Source: Algoriphagus aquimarinus | Lineage (GTDB): Bacteria > Bacteroidota > Bacteroidia > Cytophagales > Cyclobacteriaceae | Direction of reading: 5' to 3' | Assembly: GCF_007997215.1 (NCBI RefSeq) | Contig: NZ_VORW01000012.1 | Span: 1 to 64,000, forward strand | DNA length: 64,000 nucleotides | Shown: piece by piece, positions 1 through 9,051 of the stretch | How the letters are laid out: each line of letters starts with the position of its first letter | How positions within the stretch are numbered: position 1 is the first letter of the stretch | The notes under the pieces: model-generated | What the model was told of the DNA's origin: nothing | The model's database searches: none | Seen by the model: only the letters and a program-made list of their open reading frames with translations | Made by a program: the position numbers and the translations under genes

Positions 1-21
1 AGTGCCGATCAAGTCGGCACT
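1..21. repeat. Short perfect hairpin at the window edge
   Basis: An 8-bp perfect inverted repeat (AGTGCCGA / TCGGCACT) with a 5-base loop sits at the very left edge. No T-run follows on the plus strand, so it looks more like a dispersed palindrome than a terminator. I see no gene in positions 22-215. Confidence 0.5.
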
Positions 22-215
22 ACACAAGGTAAACATCCAAGTGAACAGTCACTGCATGCTTCCTCTCCGGTATCGTAAAGGTAAAAAAAATCTAAAACTT
101 CTAGTTTTTAAAGATAGTACCTTGCGCCAAACTGATAATTATCAATATCAAAAAAACCTTCGAGGAGAGCCTTCAAATTGCCTTCTTAAGCATTTGATGG
201 CTAACACCTCAAAGG

Positions 216-1418
216 TTAAGCAAACCGCTTCAACGCCAGCTCAGCCACTGTTCCTCCAATGGCTAGCGAGCTGGTAGCGGCAGGAGAAGGGGCATTAAGC
301 ACGTTGATAGCATGTGCAGATTCTCTAATAGAAAAATCATCCAACAATCCACCCGTTCTATCGCAAGCTTGTGCTCGCACACCAGCTCCGCCCTCAGTAA
401 GGTCAGATTCCTGTATTTCTGGAATCAATTCTTGCAGCGCTTTAGTGAATGCGGCTTTTGAAAAAGATCTATACATCTCACCAAAACCCGTTTGCCAGTA
501 TTTGGCAGCTACTTTCTGGAAACCTGGCCAAGCTAAAGACTCAGCAAGTTCTTTCAGATTGATTTGTGATTTTTTATAACCTTCTCTTCGGAAAGCTAAA
601 ACTGCATTTGGTCCAGCTTCCACACCACCTTTCATCATTCGGGTGAAGTGTACGCCTAGGAAAGGGAAATTAGGATCCGGAACAGGGTAAATCAAGTTCT
701 TAACCAGAAATTCCCTATCCTTTTTCAGCTTGAAATATTCACCTCGAAAAGGAATGATTTTCACATCAATTGGATCCTTTTCACTCATCTGAGCTACCTT
801 ATCCGAATAAAGTCCAGCGCAGTTAATTACCAATTTACTTTGGAAGGTTAGCTTGGAAGTTTCAATGTAGTTAACTCCCTCTTGTTGCTTAATTTCTAAT
901 ACTTTATGATTAAGAAAAATCTCTCCACCCTGTTGAATTATTTTTCGCCCATAGGCCAAAGCAACTTTGAAATAATCTACAATTCCAGTCTGAGGAACAT
1001 GCAATGCAGCTACCCCGGCACAATGAGGTTCGAATTCTTTCAGCTCTTCTAATGTGATGTATTTCGTTCCTTCTAAACCATTTTGAAGGCCTCTCTCATA
1101 CAAGTTGTGCAATAAGGGTTTTTGGGCTTCTCTAGTGGCAACTACCACTTTTCCTGTGATCTCGAAAGGAATTTTTTCTTCCTCGCAAAACTGAATCAAT
1201 TCATGGTATCCACTTATACAATTGGTAGCTTTTAGTGAACCTGGCTTATAGTATAGCCCGGAGTGAATCACACCACTATTATTACCTGTTTGGTGTTTAG
1301 CAAGTTGATCTTCCTTCTCCAAAATAGCTATTTTAAGGTCTGGACGTGCTTTTTGAATTTTAAGAGCAGTAGCCAATCCCACAATTCCACCACCAATTAT
1401 TGCTATATCGTATATCAT
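216..1418 (-). CDS. lhgO: L-2-hydroxyglutarate oxidase (FAD-dependent)
   Basis: A 400-residue FAD-dependent oxidase of the DAO/GlcD-like family, expected to oxidise L-2-hydroxyglutarate to 2-oxoglutarate and pass electrons to the quinone pool. The N-terminus carries the dinucleotide-binding motif GGGIVGLATA (about residues 9-18) followed by an acidic residue at the end of beta-2 (ILEKE). The segment HQTGNNSGVIHSGLYY is a hallmark of LhgO. The tail has GAGVRAQ and the FAD-contacting SPAATSSLAIG. Length is normal for the family. It is transcribed divergently from the DUF5686 gene across 166 bp. A related FAD oxidase with another 2-hydroxyacid substrate cannot be excluded. Confidence 0.93.
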   Translation of the reverse strand: MIYDIAIIGGGIVGLATALKIQKARPDLKIAILEKEDQLAKHQTGNNSGVIHSGLYYKPGSLKATNCISGYHELIQFCEEEKIPFEITGKVVVATREAQKPLLHNLYERGLQNGLEGTKYITLEELKEFEPHCAGVAALHVPQTGIVDYFKVALAYGRKIIQQGGEIFLNHKVLEIKQQEGVNYIETSKLTFQSKLVINCAGLYSDKVAQMSEKDPIDVKIIPFRGEYFKLKKDREFLVKNLIYPVPDPNFPFLGVHFTRMMKGGVEAGPNAVLAFRREGYKKSQINLKELAESLAWPGFQKVAAKYWQTGFGEMYRSFSKAAFTKALQELIPEIQESDLTEGGAGVRAQACDRTGGLLDDFSIRESAHAINVLNAPSPAATSSLAIGGTVAELALKRFA

Positions 1419-1584
1419 GTTTCTCGGTTTGTAGCTTCAAATATACAAGCCGATTTTTCAAAATCCCTGACTGTGTGTTAGCAGTTTTTTTACTCATTTA
1501 GTATTTTTTAATTCAAATCATGCCGATATCAACTTGGATTGAAATAATTTTGCAACTCCTTAATCACCCAGGATTTGACATTTA

Positions 1585-4062
1585 ATGATTAGAAGATACT
1601 TTTTCCTCTTATTTCTTCTGGCTAGTACCCAGTCCTTTGCGCAGTATGTGATCAAAGGGAAAATTACTGATTCAGAGACTGGTGATCCTATTCCATTCGC
1701 TTCGGTGATACTTAAAGGAACCACCATTGGCGTCAATTCTGATTTTGAAGGGAATTATAACTTGGAAGCCAAAAAGCTTTCAGATAGCATAACAGTAAGC
1801 TATCTCGGTTACATTTCGGCGAGTAAAGCTTTACAAAATCAGCCAGAGCAAACTGTAAACTTTCAACTCAAGCCATCAGATTTTGAGATGGAAGCTTTTG
1901 TTTTTGAAGCAGGAGAAAACCCGGCGTTTGAAATTATACGCCAAGCCGTAGAACGAAAAGAGTACTTTGATAAAAGGAATTTAAGTTCTTATGAGTCAAA
2001 GAACTATACCAAGATTGAAATTGATGTAGATCATGTTTCTGATGATTTCTCGCATCGAAGATCTGTGCAGAAAATAACTGCTATACTGGATTCGATCAAG
2101 CAACTGACCAATGATGAGGGTCAGAAGATTTTGCCTGTATTTTTCTCTGAAACCTTATCTAAATTCTATTTTAGAAATAACCCGGTGCTTCGTAAGGAAG
2201 TAGTGGAGAAATCCAGAATTACTGGGGTAGGGATTACAGATGGATCTACTACATCACAGATCACGGGTTCGGCATTTCAGGAATACAATTTCTATAAAAA
2301 CTGGTTGACAATAGTTGAGAAAGACTTCGTGTCGCCGATAGCAGATGGCTGGAAAGCCTATTACGATTACGATTTACTTGACTCTGTGCTTGTAGGTGCG
2401 GACTCGTGTTATATGCTGCAAGTGTATCCGCGGAGAGAGCAGGATCTGGCCTTTACAGGGACTATCTGGATCAATAAGGAGACTTATGCACTGAAGCAGG
2501 TGGATTTGGCTATTCCTAAGGAGGCGAATTTGAATTTTATTGAACGTATCAAAATTCAGCAGGAACTTGTTCCCACTGAGGCAGGACCACTTATTCCTTC
2601 AAAATCACGTGTACAAATCAAAATAGGCCAAATCACGCCAAAGACGGCTGGTTTGCTTGCTAAATTTTATACCTCGGCTGATAGCATTCGCACTGGTGAG
2701 CCCAAACCAACTTCTTTCTTTAATCAAGCTGTTACGCTGGAGCTCGATTATGCTTCAGGAGATGATGAATTTTGGAAAATAAACAGACAAGATCCACTGA
2801 GTGATGAGGAGCTTGCTGTATTGCAGATGGTGGATACACTAAAAAGGATTCCTATTGTTCGCTTCTTTTCCGAGGGTTTAAAATTCTTTGGAACAGGCTA
2901 CCTCAATGTTGGTAAGTTTGAAATTGGACCATGGCCAGGCTTTTTTAATTACAATGATATTGAGGGAATTCGCCTGGGAATGGGAGCTCGTACTTCGGTG
3001 AAATTCAGTAATAAATGGGAGCTGGAAGGCTACGGAGCCTATGGTTTTCAAGACGAGGAATTCAAGTATACTGCCAAGGTTAAACGGATTTTAGATAGAT
3101 TCCATTGGACCACACTTTCCTTATCTACGCAAAAGGAAATTGATCAGGTAGGATTGGAGATAGCAAGCCTCCAAGGGAATTCTGTATTTCTGGCAGCAAG
3201 TAGATTTGGTACGCTACGTCGTCCATTTCTGAATACTAATTACAATTTCCAGTTTCAGCGGGAGTTTTTCAAAGGATTCTTATTCACTTCCAATCTGCAT
3301 GTACGGCAGTTTGATCCACTTTTCGACTTTTATTTTCTGGAAAAAGACACGAGAGAATACGAGTCTAATTTTGAAACCACCGAAGTTCAGGCTGCTTTAC
3401 GATACGGTAAAGACGAAATTATTATAATCAATGACAATGCGCGTACTTCTTTTGGCCCTTCCAAATGGCCGATAGTACAGCTTTCTTATGCCAAGGGTAT
3501 AAAATGGCTAGGTGGCGATATCGCTTATTCCAAACTTGATTTCTATCTATATCAAAGATTAAATGTAGGGATGCTTGGTGTGTCCAGGTATGAGTTATTT
3601 GCGGGAAAAGTATTTGGCGAAGTGCCCTATCCCATATTGAACAATCACCTTGGTAACGAAACACTTTTTTATACTTCGGCAGCTTTTAATACCATGAATT
3701 TCAACGAATTCGCTTCAGATCAATATGCGAGTTTACGATATAGACACTATTTTGAGGGCTTCCTTTTGAATAGAATCCCTGTGATCAAAAAGCTCAAATG
3801 GCGAGCTGTGGCTAATGCCAATATTCTTTATGGGTCGGTGAGTGATAAAAACATTACAAATACACCAAACGTTGATCCTCTGGGAAATCCTTTAGTGACC
3901 TTTGGAAGGCTGGATCCATCAAAACCCTATGTGGAATTAGGCTATGGCGTAGAAAACATTTTCAAATTCTTCAGAATAGACTTTTTCCATAGAATCACTT
4001 ATCTGGATAATCCTGGTGCCAAGCCATTTGCTGTTAAAATATCAGGACAGTTGATTCTTTAG
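1585..4062 (+). CDS. DUF5686/carboxypeptidase-like outer-membrane protein
   Basis: An 825-residue cell-surface protein typical of Bacteroidota. It starts with a signal peptide (FFLLFLLASTQSFAQ), then a CarboxypepD_reg-like beta-sandwich (about residues 20-95, GKITDSETGDPIPFASVILKG). A long DUF5686 part follows, whose C-terminal half alternates aromatic and polar residues like an outer-membrane beta-barrel and ends in an aliphatic strand (KISGQLIL). Length and domain order match the DUF5686 family. The function of that family is not established; a role in envelope biogenesis or transport is only inferred. The next gene starts 30 bp downstream and is probably co-transcribed. Confidence 0.9.
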   Translation: MIRRYFFLLFLLASTQSFAQYVIKGKITDSETGDPIPFASVILKGTTIGVNSDFEGNYNLEAKKLSDSITVSYLGYISASKALQNQPEQTVNFQLKPSDFEMEAFVFEAGENPAFEIIRQAVERKEYFDKRNLSSYESKNYTKIEIDVDHVSDDFSHRRSVQKITAILDSIKQLTNDEGQKILPVFFSETLSKFYFRNNPVLRKEVVEKSRITGVGITDGSTTSQITGSAFQEYNFYKNWLTIVEKDFVSPIADGWKAYYDYDLLDSVLVGADSCYMLQVYPRREQDLAFTGTIWINKETYALKQVDLAIPKEANLNFIERIKIQQELVPTEAGPLIPSKSRVQIKIGQITPKTAGLLAKFYTSADSIRTGEPKPTSFFNQAVTLELDYASGDDEFWKINRQDPLSDEELAVLQMVDTLKRIPIVRFFSEGLKFFGTGYLNVGKFEIGPWPGFFNYNDIEGIRLGMGARTSVKFSNKWELEGYGAYGFQDEEFKYTAKVKRILDRFHWTTLSLSTQKEIDQVGLEIASLQGNSVFLAASRFGTLRRPFLNTNYNFQFQREFFKGFLFTSNLHVRQFDPLFDFYFLEKDTREYESNFETTEVQAALRYGKDEIIIINDNARTSFGPSKWPIVQLSYAKGIKWLGGDIAYSKLDFYLYQRLNVGMLGVSRYELFAGKVFGEVPYPILNNHLGNETLFYTSAAFNTMNFNEFASDQYASLRYRHYFEGFLLNRIPVIKKLKWRAVANANILYGSVSDKNITNTPNVDPLGNPLVTFGRLDPSKPYVELGYGVENIFKFFRIDFFHRITYLDNPGAKPFAVKISGQLIL

Positions 4063-4092
4063 TTATTGGATTATATTCACTATTTTGGGTAG

Positions 4093-4665
4093 ATGAAAAA
4101 TGGTAGCACTTTTTTAAAACTCGCGTTTACTGTCACTTTAGCTCTGGCTTTATTGATCTCATTTGATAGTTTCGCCCAAACCGAACCTGAGACATTAACA
4201 GCAAAAAATGCTGTTTATTTGGAGTTTGGGGGAAGTTCTGGAAGATACGCTATCAACTACAGCAAGATTTTCCATCAAAAAGGGAAACTAAAGCTGAATG
4301 CGAGTGCCGGCTTTTCCATGTGGCGTAATCAAATAAATGATTTCAAGACGATTTGGCTTCCCGTTATTCCTTTGGAGGTAACAGCCTTTTACGGCAGATC
4401 AAACCATCATCTGGAAATGGGTTTTGGGTTTACCTCCCTCTTAGACAGAACTTTAGATTTTGATTCAGAAACATTAGAATTAGAAGATAAAGTGGTTTTG
4501 GACGCCTACATTCCTCTTAGAGTTGGATACAGATACCAAAAACCAGAAGGCGGATTTTTTTTCCGAGTGGGATATACTCCAATTATCATTCTTCCAACTG
4601 GCGGAAGAGAAGGATGGATCTTTGAGCCAAGATTTGCAGGAGTAAGTTTTGGAAAGAGTTTTTAG
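4093..4665 (+). CDS. Small outer-membrane beta-barrel-like protein
   Basis: A 190-residue exported protein of unknown function. The hydrophobic N-terminus (LAFTVTLALALLISFDSFAQ) is a signal peptide with cleavage expected after FAQ. The rest consists of short amphipathic strands rich in Gly, Tyr and Phe (YLEFGGSSGRYAINYSKIF, GGFFFRVGYTPIIILP) and ends in Phe (FGKSF), as outer-membrane barrels often do. It lies 30 bp after the DUF5686 gene in the same direction, suggesting one operon. No catalytic motif is visible. Confidence 0.8.
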   Translation: MKNGSTFLKLAFTVTLALALLISFDSFAQTEPETLTAKNAVYLEFGGSSGRYAINYSKIFHQKGKLKLNASAGFSMWRNQINDFKTIWLPVIPLEVTAFYGRSNHHLEMGFGFTSLLDRTLDFDSETLELEDKVVLDAYIPLRVGYRYQKPEGGFFFRVGYTPIIILPTGGREGWIFEPRFAGVSFGKSF

Positions 4666-4782
4666 AATTATGCAGCATTTTTAAGTGAACTCACTTTATG
4701 GTAAAATATTTAAGAGGTCATCTAGTATCCCATTTGGGGAAAAGATAAAATTTGCGACATTTAGATATAAACCGTATTAGAC

Positions 4783-5025
4783 ATGGCTACAGTTGATAAC
4801 TTAAGAAATGGATTGATCGATAAAATACTTTCAATCAAAAACAGAGATTTTTTAGAAGCTCTTGATAAATTAATTTCCTCAAGCATATCCGAATTCGATA
4901 AGCTGGAATTGACAGATGAACAAAAAATGATGTTGGAAATGAGTGAGGAGGATATAAAAAATGGCAAATTGATTTCCCAAGAAGCGATGGATAAAAGAAA
5001 TCTTGAATGGCTAAACGCGAGGTAA
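4783..5025 (+). CDS. Antitoxin of a ParE-type toxin-antitoxin pair
   Basis: An 80-residue acidic, helical protein whose C-terminal half (SEEDIKNGKLISQEAMDKRNLEWLNAR) resembles the tail of Bacteroidota addiction-module antitoxins, the part that wraps around the toxin. Its stop codon lies 19 nt inside the downstream toxin gene, the overlap typical of type II modules. It would neutralise the toxin by direct binding and probably repress the pair. I see no clear ribbon-helix-helix or AbrB signature at the N-terminus, so the DNA-binding fold is uncertain. Confidence 0.78.
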   Translation: MATVDNLRNGLIDKILSIKNRDFLEALDKLISSSISEFDKLELTDEQKMMLEMSEEDIKNGKLISQEAMDKRNLEWLNAR

Positions 5026-5321
5026 TTTGGACTAAAACGGCAGACCTCCAATTTGTCGGTGTTTTAGAATATTGGGTAATTAGAAATAAGTCCCCTAACT
5101 ATTCAAAGAAGCTTGTAAAGCTAGTTAGCAGAAAAACCAATCAAATTTCTAAGAAGCCCTTTATCTACAAATCGACAGATTTCAAAAGTATCAGAGTCGC
5201 TTCAATGGGCAATTTCAGTATTTATTACAAAGTCACTGATGAACAAATTATAATTGTAGCATTTTGGGATAACAGACAAGACCCTCAAAAACTTTTTAAA
5301 GCCCTTCTGAGCGTGCAATAA
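5007..5321 (+). CDS. RelE/ParE-family toxin
   Basis: A 104-residue protein of the RelE/ParE superfamily. It has the typical order: a helical front (WTKTADLQFVGVLEYWV), a middle basic segment (KLVSRKTNQISKKPF) and a beta-sheet back end (SIRVASMGNFSIYYKVTDEQIIIVAFWDNRQDPQKL), where FWDNRQDP is the family's characteristic end motif. It would act on gyrase (ParE-like) or on ribosome-bound mRNA (RelE-like); sequence alone does not decide. It overlaps the antitoxin gene by 19 nt. The ATG at 5007 is the natural start. Confidence 0.85.
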   Translation: MAKREVIWTKTADLQFVGVLEYWVIRNKSPNYSKKLVKLVSRKTNQISKKPFIYKSTDFKSIRVASMGNFSIYYKVTDEQIIIVAFWDNRQDPQKLFKALLSVQ

Positions 5322-5394
5322 CTTTGCGCAAGTAGCATTTGCCGCCAAAGACTCCGAAAATCCAGTTTTGATTGTCTATACAGTGAAAAAATAA
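5311..5394 (+). pseudogene. Possible 3' remnant of a lost gene
   Basis: Directly after the toxin gene, one frame reads about 27 codons ending in TAA, with protein-like composition (FAQVAFAAKDSENPVLIVYTVKK at the end). It has no start codon and is preceded by TGA. It could be the tail of a gene truncated when the toxin-antitoxin pair arrived. I do not recognise the parent. The rest of the 365-bp gap up to thrS holds no other gene that I can see. Confidence 0.3.
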
Positions 5395-5611
5395 GGTGTT
5401 TTTATCCAGCAGCAAGTGGGTGTTTCTGCAATTCGGATCAGTAAAAGACAAAAAAGCGACTTATTGTAAGTTAAACACTAGCATTGAGGCTACTCCGGTC
5501 ACCCGTCATCGGTCTTCCAGCCAAAGCAAGCAAAGAAAATACGGTTACAGACATGATTAGAGATAATTAAAAAATATCCACTCATTTCCATATTCCCTTC
5601 CCATATATTTT

Positions 5612-5639
5612 TTGGTTGCATTCGTGTTTTGCATATTTG
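5612..5639 (+). promoter_or_regulatory. Likely Bacteroidota-type promoter of thrS
   Basis: A TTG at 5612-5614, a 17-base spacer and CATATTTG at 5632-5639 fit the Bacteroidota consensus (-33 TTTG, -7 TAnnTTTG) with one mismatch. It would give a leader of about 40 nt before the thrS ATG at 5687. Inferred from motif and position only. Confidence 0.5.
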
Positions 5640-5686
5640 CACCTTAATATTTATGCCTTCTTGTATGGGCAGAACTAATTTTACAC

Positions 5687-7633
5687 ATGTCACAACTTAT
5701 TAACATTACCCTTCCAGATGGCACTGTGAAGGAGTACGAAAAAGGAACCACCGGACTACAGATTGCTGCAAGTATCAGCGAGGGTTTAGCGAGAAACGTT
5801 CTAGCCGCAAAAGTAAATGGACAGGTTTGGGATGCTACCCGAGCAATCAACTCAGATTCAACCATCCAATTGTTGACTTGGAATGACGGAGAAGGCAAAA
5901 ACACGTTTTGGCACTCCTCAGCTCACTTGCTTGCAGAAGCATTGGAAGTACTTCATCCAGGGATCAAATTCGGTATCGGTCCTCCGATCGAAACTGGTTT
6001 CTATTACGATGTAGATTTCGGTGATAAGACGCTGGATGGTTCTGAGCTCGAGGAGATCGAGAAGAAAATGATCGAATTGGCTCGTGAGAAAAATGAGTAC
6101 ATCCGTTCTGATGTTTCCAAGAAAGATGCTATTGCTTATTTCGAGGATAAAGGAGACGAGTATAAGCTCGACCTTTTAGAAGGACTTGAAGATGGAACCA
6201 TTACTTTCTATCAGCAAGGAAACTTCGTAGATCTTTGCCGTGGACCACATATCCCAAATACCGGTTTTGTAAAGGCTGTAAAGCTGACCAACATCGCTGG
6301 TGCATACTGGAGAGGAGACGAGAAGCGCAAAATGCTTACTCGTATTTACGGTGTTACTTTCCCTAAAGCGAAAGAGCTATCTGAATATTTAACATTACTT
6401 GAAGAAGCTAAGAAACGCGATCATAGAAAACTAGGGCGTGAATTAGAATTATTCATGTTTTCTGAAAAAGTAGGAGCTGGTCTTCCGCTATGGCTTCCTA
6501 AGGGAACTCTTTTGCGTGAGCGATTAGTGAATTTCATGAAAAAAGCGCAGGATAAATCTGGTTATCAGCAAGTAACTACGCCCCATATTGGACACAAGGC
6601 TCTTTATGAGACTTCTGGTCATTACGAGAAATATGGCAAGGATTCATTTCAGCCAATAACTACTCCGCATGAAGGCGAGGAGTTTTTGCTGAAGCCAATG
6701 AACTGCCCACATCACTGTGAGATTTATAAGAATAAGCCACACTCTTATAAGGAGTTGCCGATTCGCTATGCGGAATTTGGTACGGTATATCGCTATGAGC
6801 AAAGTGGAGAATTGCACGGATTGACGCGTGTTCGAGGATTTACTCAGGATGACGCACATATCTTCTGTCGCCCAGATCAGGTGAAGGAAGAGTTTATCAA
6901 AGTAATTGATTTGGTTTTGTATGTATTTAAGGCATTAGGCTTTGATGATTACACTGCTCAGATTTCTTTGAGAGATCCAGAAAATCCATCCAAATATATC
7001 GGTGGTGATGAAAACTGGAACAAGGCAGAATCTGCGATTATCGAAGCAGCAGCTGAGAAAGGGTTGAATACGGTCACTGAACTTGGCGAAGCGGCATTCT
7101 ACGGCCCTAAGCTGGACTTCATGGTCAAAGATGCTTTGGGAAGAAAATGGCAGTTGGGAACTATCCAGGTAGATTATAACTTACCAGAACGATTCGAGTT
7201 GGAATACATCGGATCGGACAATCAGAAGCATAGACCTGTGATGATCCACAGAGCGCCATTTGGTTCTTTGGAGAGATTCGTTGCGGTGCTTATCGAGCAC
7301 TGTGCAGGCAACTTCCCGCTATGGCTTTCTCCTGAGCAGATCAATATTTTGCCTATTTCTGAGAAATATGTAGAATATGCAGAAGAAATAAAGTCAATCC
7401 TCGAAGAGGTGGGAATATCAGGTTCTATTGACAACAGAGATGAAAAGATCGGAAGAAAAATCCGTGACTCTGAAGTTAAAAAAGTGCCTTTTATGCTGAT
7501 AGTAGGGGAAAAGGAGCAGGAAGAGCGAAAGCTTTCTGTCCGTAAGCATGGTGAAGGAGATCTAGGTAATTTCTCTCCGGAGGAGTTTATAAACTATTTT
7601 CAAGGCATTATTTCAGCATCATTGAGTAAGTAA
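5687..7633 (+). CDS. thrS: Threonyl-tRNA synthetase
   Basis: A 648-residue class II synthetase that charges tRNA-Thr. Domains in order are TGS (about 1-62), the editing domain with [11 protein letters not shown] and later CRGPH, the class II catalytic core with motif 2 around [26 protein letters not shown], and a C-terminal anticodon-binding domain ([17 protein letters not shown] onward). Zinc ligands of the core are visible in [10 protein letters not shown] and [11 protein letters not shown]. Length is normal. It leads the thrS-infC-rpmI-rplT cluster, conserved in many bacteria. The tRNA-Thr(TGT) gene at 28.3 kb encodes one of its substrates. Confidence 0.98.
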   Translation: MSQLINITLPDGTVKEYEKGTTGLQIAASISEGLARNVLAAKVNGQVWDATRAINSDSTIQLLTWNDGEGKNTFWHSSAHLLAEALEVLHPGIKFGIGPPIETGFYYDVDFGDKTLDGSELEEIEKKMIELAREKNEYIRSDVSKKDAIAYFEDKGDEYKLDLLEGLEDGTITFYQQGNFVDLCRGPHIPNTGFVKAVKLTNIAGAYWRGDEKRKMLTRIYGVTFPKAKELSEYLTLLEEAKKRDHRKLGRELELFMFSEKVGAGLPLWLPKGTLLRERLVNFMKKAQDKSGYQQVTTPHIGHKALYETSGHYEKYGKDSFQPITTPHEGEEFLLKPMNCPHHCEIYKNKPHSYKELPIRYAEFGTVYRYEQSGELHGLTRVRGFTQDDAHIFCRPDQVKEEFIKVIDLVLYVFKALGFDDYTAQISLRDPENPSKYIGGDENWNKAESAIIEAAAEKGLNTVTELGEAAFYGPKLDFMVKDALGRKWQLGTIQVDYNLPERFELEYIGSDNQKHRPVMIHRAPFGSLERFVAVLIEHCAGNFPLWLSPEQINILPISEKYVEYAEEIKSILEEVGISGSIDNRDEKIGRKIRDSEVKKVPFMLIVGEKEQEERKLSVRKHGEGDLGNFSPEEFINYFQGIISASLSK

Positions 7634-7720
7634 TACTTGGGTATTATTTAATTCAGTTTTTCTTAATTAGAAATAATTCCGATATTTGCATCCAATTTCA
7701 TAAAAACAATCAACGCAAAC

Positions 7721-8275
7721 TTGAGAAACCAAAGACAACCCTATAGAGGTAGACAAGAAGAACCTTATAAAGTAAACCAGAAAATCAGAGCTCGTGAAGT
7801 GAGAGTGGTTGGTGATTTCGTAGAAGGTGGAAATGCATTACTTCCTACAGACAAAGCCATCAAAATCGCACAAGAAAATGACCTGGATCTTGTAGAGATC
7901 TCTCCTAACGTCGATCCTCCAGTTTGTAAGATTCTTGACTACGCTAAGTTTAAATACGAGCAGAAAAAGAAGCAGAAGGAGATCAAATCCAATGCAGCTA
8001 AGATTGTTTTGAAGGAAATCAGATTCGGACCGAATACAGATGAGCATGATTATAATTTCAAATTGAAGCATGCAATCAGCTTCTTGAAGGAAGGTGCAAA
8101 AGTGAAGGCATACGTGCATTTCGTAGGTCGAAGCATTGTCTTTAAAGAAAGAGGAGAGATGTTACTTCTGAGATTTGCTCAGGCACTGGCAGAATATGGT
8201 GCAGTAGAGCAGCTTCCAAAAATGGAAGGAAAGAGAATGAACATCTTCATCGCTCCGAAGGCAGGAAAGAAATAA
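7721..8275 (+). CDS. infC: Translation initiation factor IF-3
   Basis: A 184-residue IF-3 with the N-terminal domain ([17 protein letters not shown]), the conserved [30 protein letters not shown] linker entry, and the C-terminal [42 protein letters not shown]. The only start codon that gives a normal IF-3 N-terminus is a TTG at 7721. Rare start codons are typical of infC and fit the known autoregulation in which IF-3 discriminates against non-AUG starts. The 87-bp gap after thrS contains GATATTTG (about 7681), a possible -7 element of a separate promoter. Confidence 0.97.
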   Translation: MRNQRQPYRGRQEEPYKVNQKIRAREVRVVGDFVEGGNALLPTDKAIKIAQENDLDLVEISPNVDPPVCKILDYAKFKYEQKKKQKEIKSNAAKIVLKEIRFGPNTDEHDYNFKLKHAISFLKEGAKVKAYVHFVGRSIVFKERGEMLLLRFAQALAEYGAVEQLPKMEGKRMNIFIAPKAGKK

Positions 8276-8300
8276 ATTTCAACTAAATAAATACAGCAAA

Positions 8301-8495
8301 ATGCCAAAGGTAAAAACCAAATCCGGTGCAAAGAAGAGGTTCGCTTTAACGGGAACCGGCAAAATCAAAAGGAAACACGCTTTCAAAAGCCACATCCTAA
8401 CTAAGAAAGCTACCAAAAGAAAGAGAAACTTGACCAAAACTGGTCTGGTTCACGAATCTGACGAAGGTAGAGTAAGAGACATGTTGAGAATCTGA
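8301..8495 (+). CDS. rpmI: Ribosomal protein bL35
   Basis: A 64-residue highly basic protein with the L35 signature [31 protein letters not shown]. It is a component of the large ribosomal subunit. It lies 25 bp after infC and before rplT, the usual order. Length is typical of the family. Confidence 0.98.
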   Translation: MPKVKTKSGAKKRFALTGTGKIKRKHAFKSHILTKKATKRKRNLTKTGLVHESDEGRVRDMLRI

Positions 8496-8537
8496 TTTTC
8501 AGCAGTAGCTTAAAAATTAATTAAGGTTTATTTATTC

Positions 8538-8576
8538 ACCAGGCACACTGGTTTCCAAGATCCCGATAATTCGGGA
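8538..8576 (+). promoter_or_regulatory. Two small hairpins in the rpmI-rplT spacer
   Basis: The 107-bp spacer holds two stem-loops: ACCAG/CTGGT (8538-8552) and TCCCGA/TCGGGA (8561-8576). bL20 represses its own operon through leader RNA in other phyla, so this could be a translational operator. The second palindrome resembles dispersed short palindromes in this genome (compare 15743-15758), so it may merely be one of those. Confidence 0.35.
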
Positions 8577-8602
8577 CACCATGCGTCAAAAAACAAAACA
8601 CT

Positions 8603-8947
8603 ATGCCTAGATCGGTAAACGCGGTAGCGTCCAGAGCAAGAAGAAAAAAAGTGCTAAAAGCCACAAGAGGTTACTTCGGAAGAGGTAGCAACGTATGGAC
8701 AGTAGCCAAAAACAAGTATGAGAAAGGTCTTCAGTATGCGTACAGAGATCGTAAAGCGAAGAAAAGAGAATTCAGAGCTTTATGGATTCAGCGTATCAAC
8801 GCAGGTGCAAGAATGCACGGCGTATCCTACTCTCAATTGATGGGATTATTGAAGAAAGGTGAGATCGAACTTAACCGTAAGGTTTTGGCAGATTTAGCCA
8901 TGAATCACCCAGAAGCATTTAAAGCTGTAGTTGAAACTGTAAAATAA
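8603..8947 (+). CDS. rplT: Ribosomal protein bL20
   Basis: A 114-residue basic protein matching L20: [32 protein letters not shown] at the start, then [23 protein letters not shown] and [20 protein letters not shown]. It binds 23S rRNA early in 50S assembly and in other bacteria represses its own cluster. It is the last gene of the cluster and is followed by a strong terminator. Confidence 0.98.
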   Translation: MPRSVNAVASRARRKKVLKATRGYFGRGSNVWTVAKNKYEKGLQYAYRDRKAKKREFRALWIQRINAGARMHGVSYSQLMGLLKKGEIELNRKVLADLAMNHPEAFKAVVETVK

Positions 8948-8970
8948 GGACGCACTGCCTTATTTTATTA

Positions 8971-8997
8971 AAAGCCTTCCCGAGGGAAGGCTTTTTT
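8971..8997 (+). terminator. Rho-independent terminator after rplT
   Basis: A 10-bp perfect stem (AAAGCCTTCC / GGAAGGCTTT) with loop CGAG, followed by a T-run, ends the thrS-infC-rpmI-rplT unit. Confidence 0.9.
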
Positions 8998-9051
8998 GGT
9001 TTCAGACTATTCTTTTATTGATAAAATCCATGATTTTTATTTTATTAGGTG

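Noticed and set aside
2..277. 91-codon open frame on the plus strand at the window start
   Set aside because: It overlaps the lhgO gene end, has no recognisable product, and its composition is that of the antisense strand.
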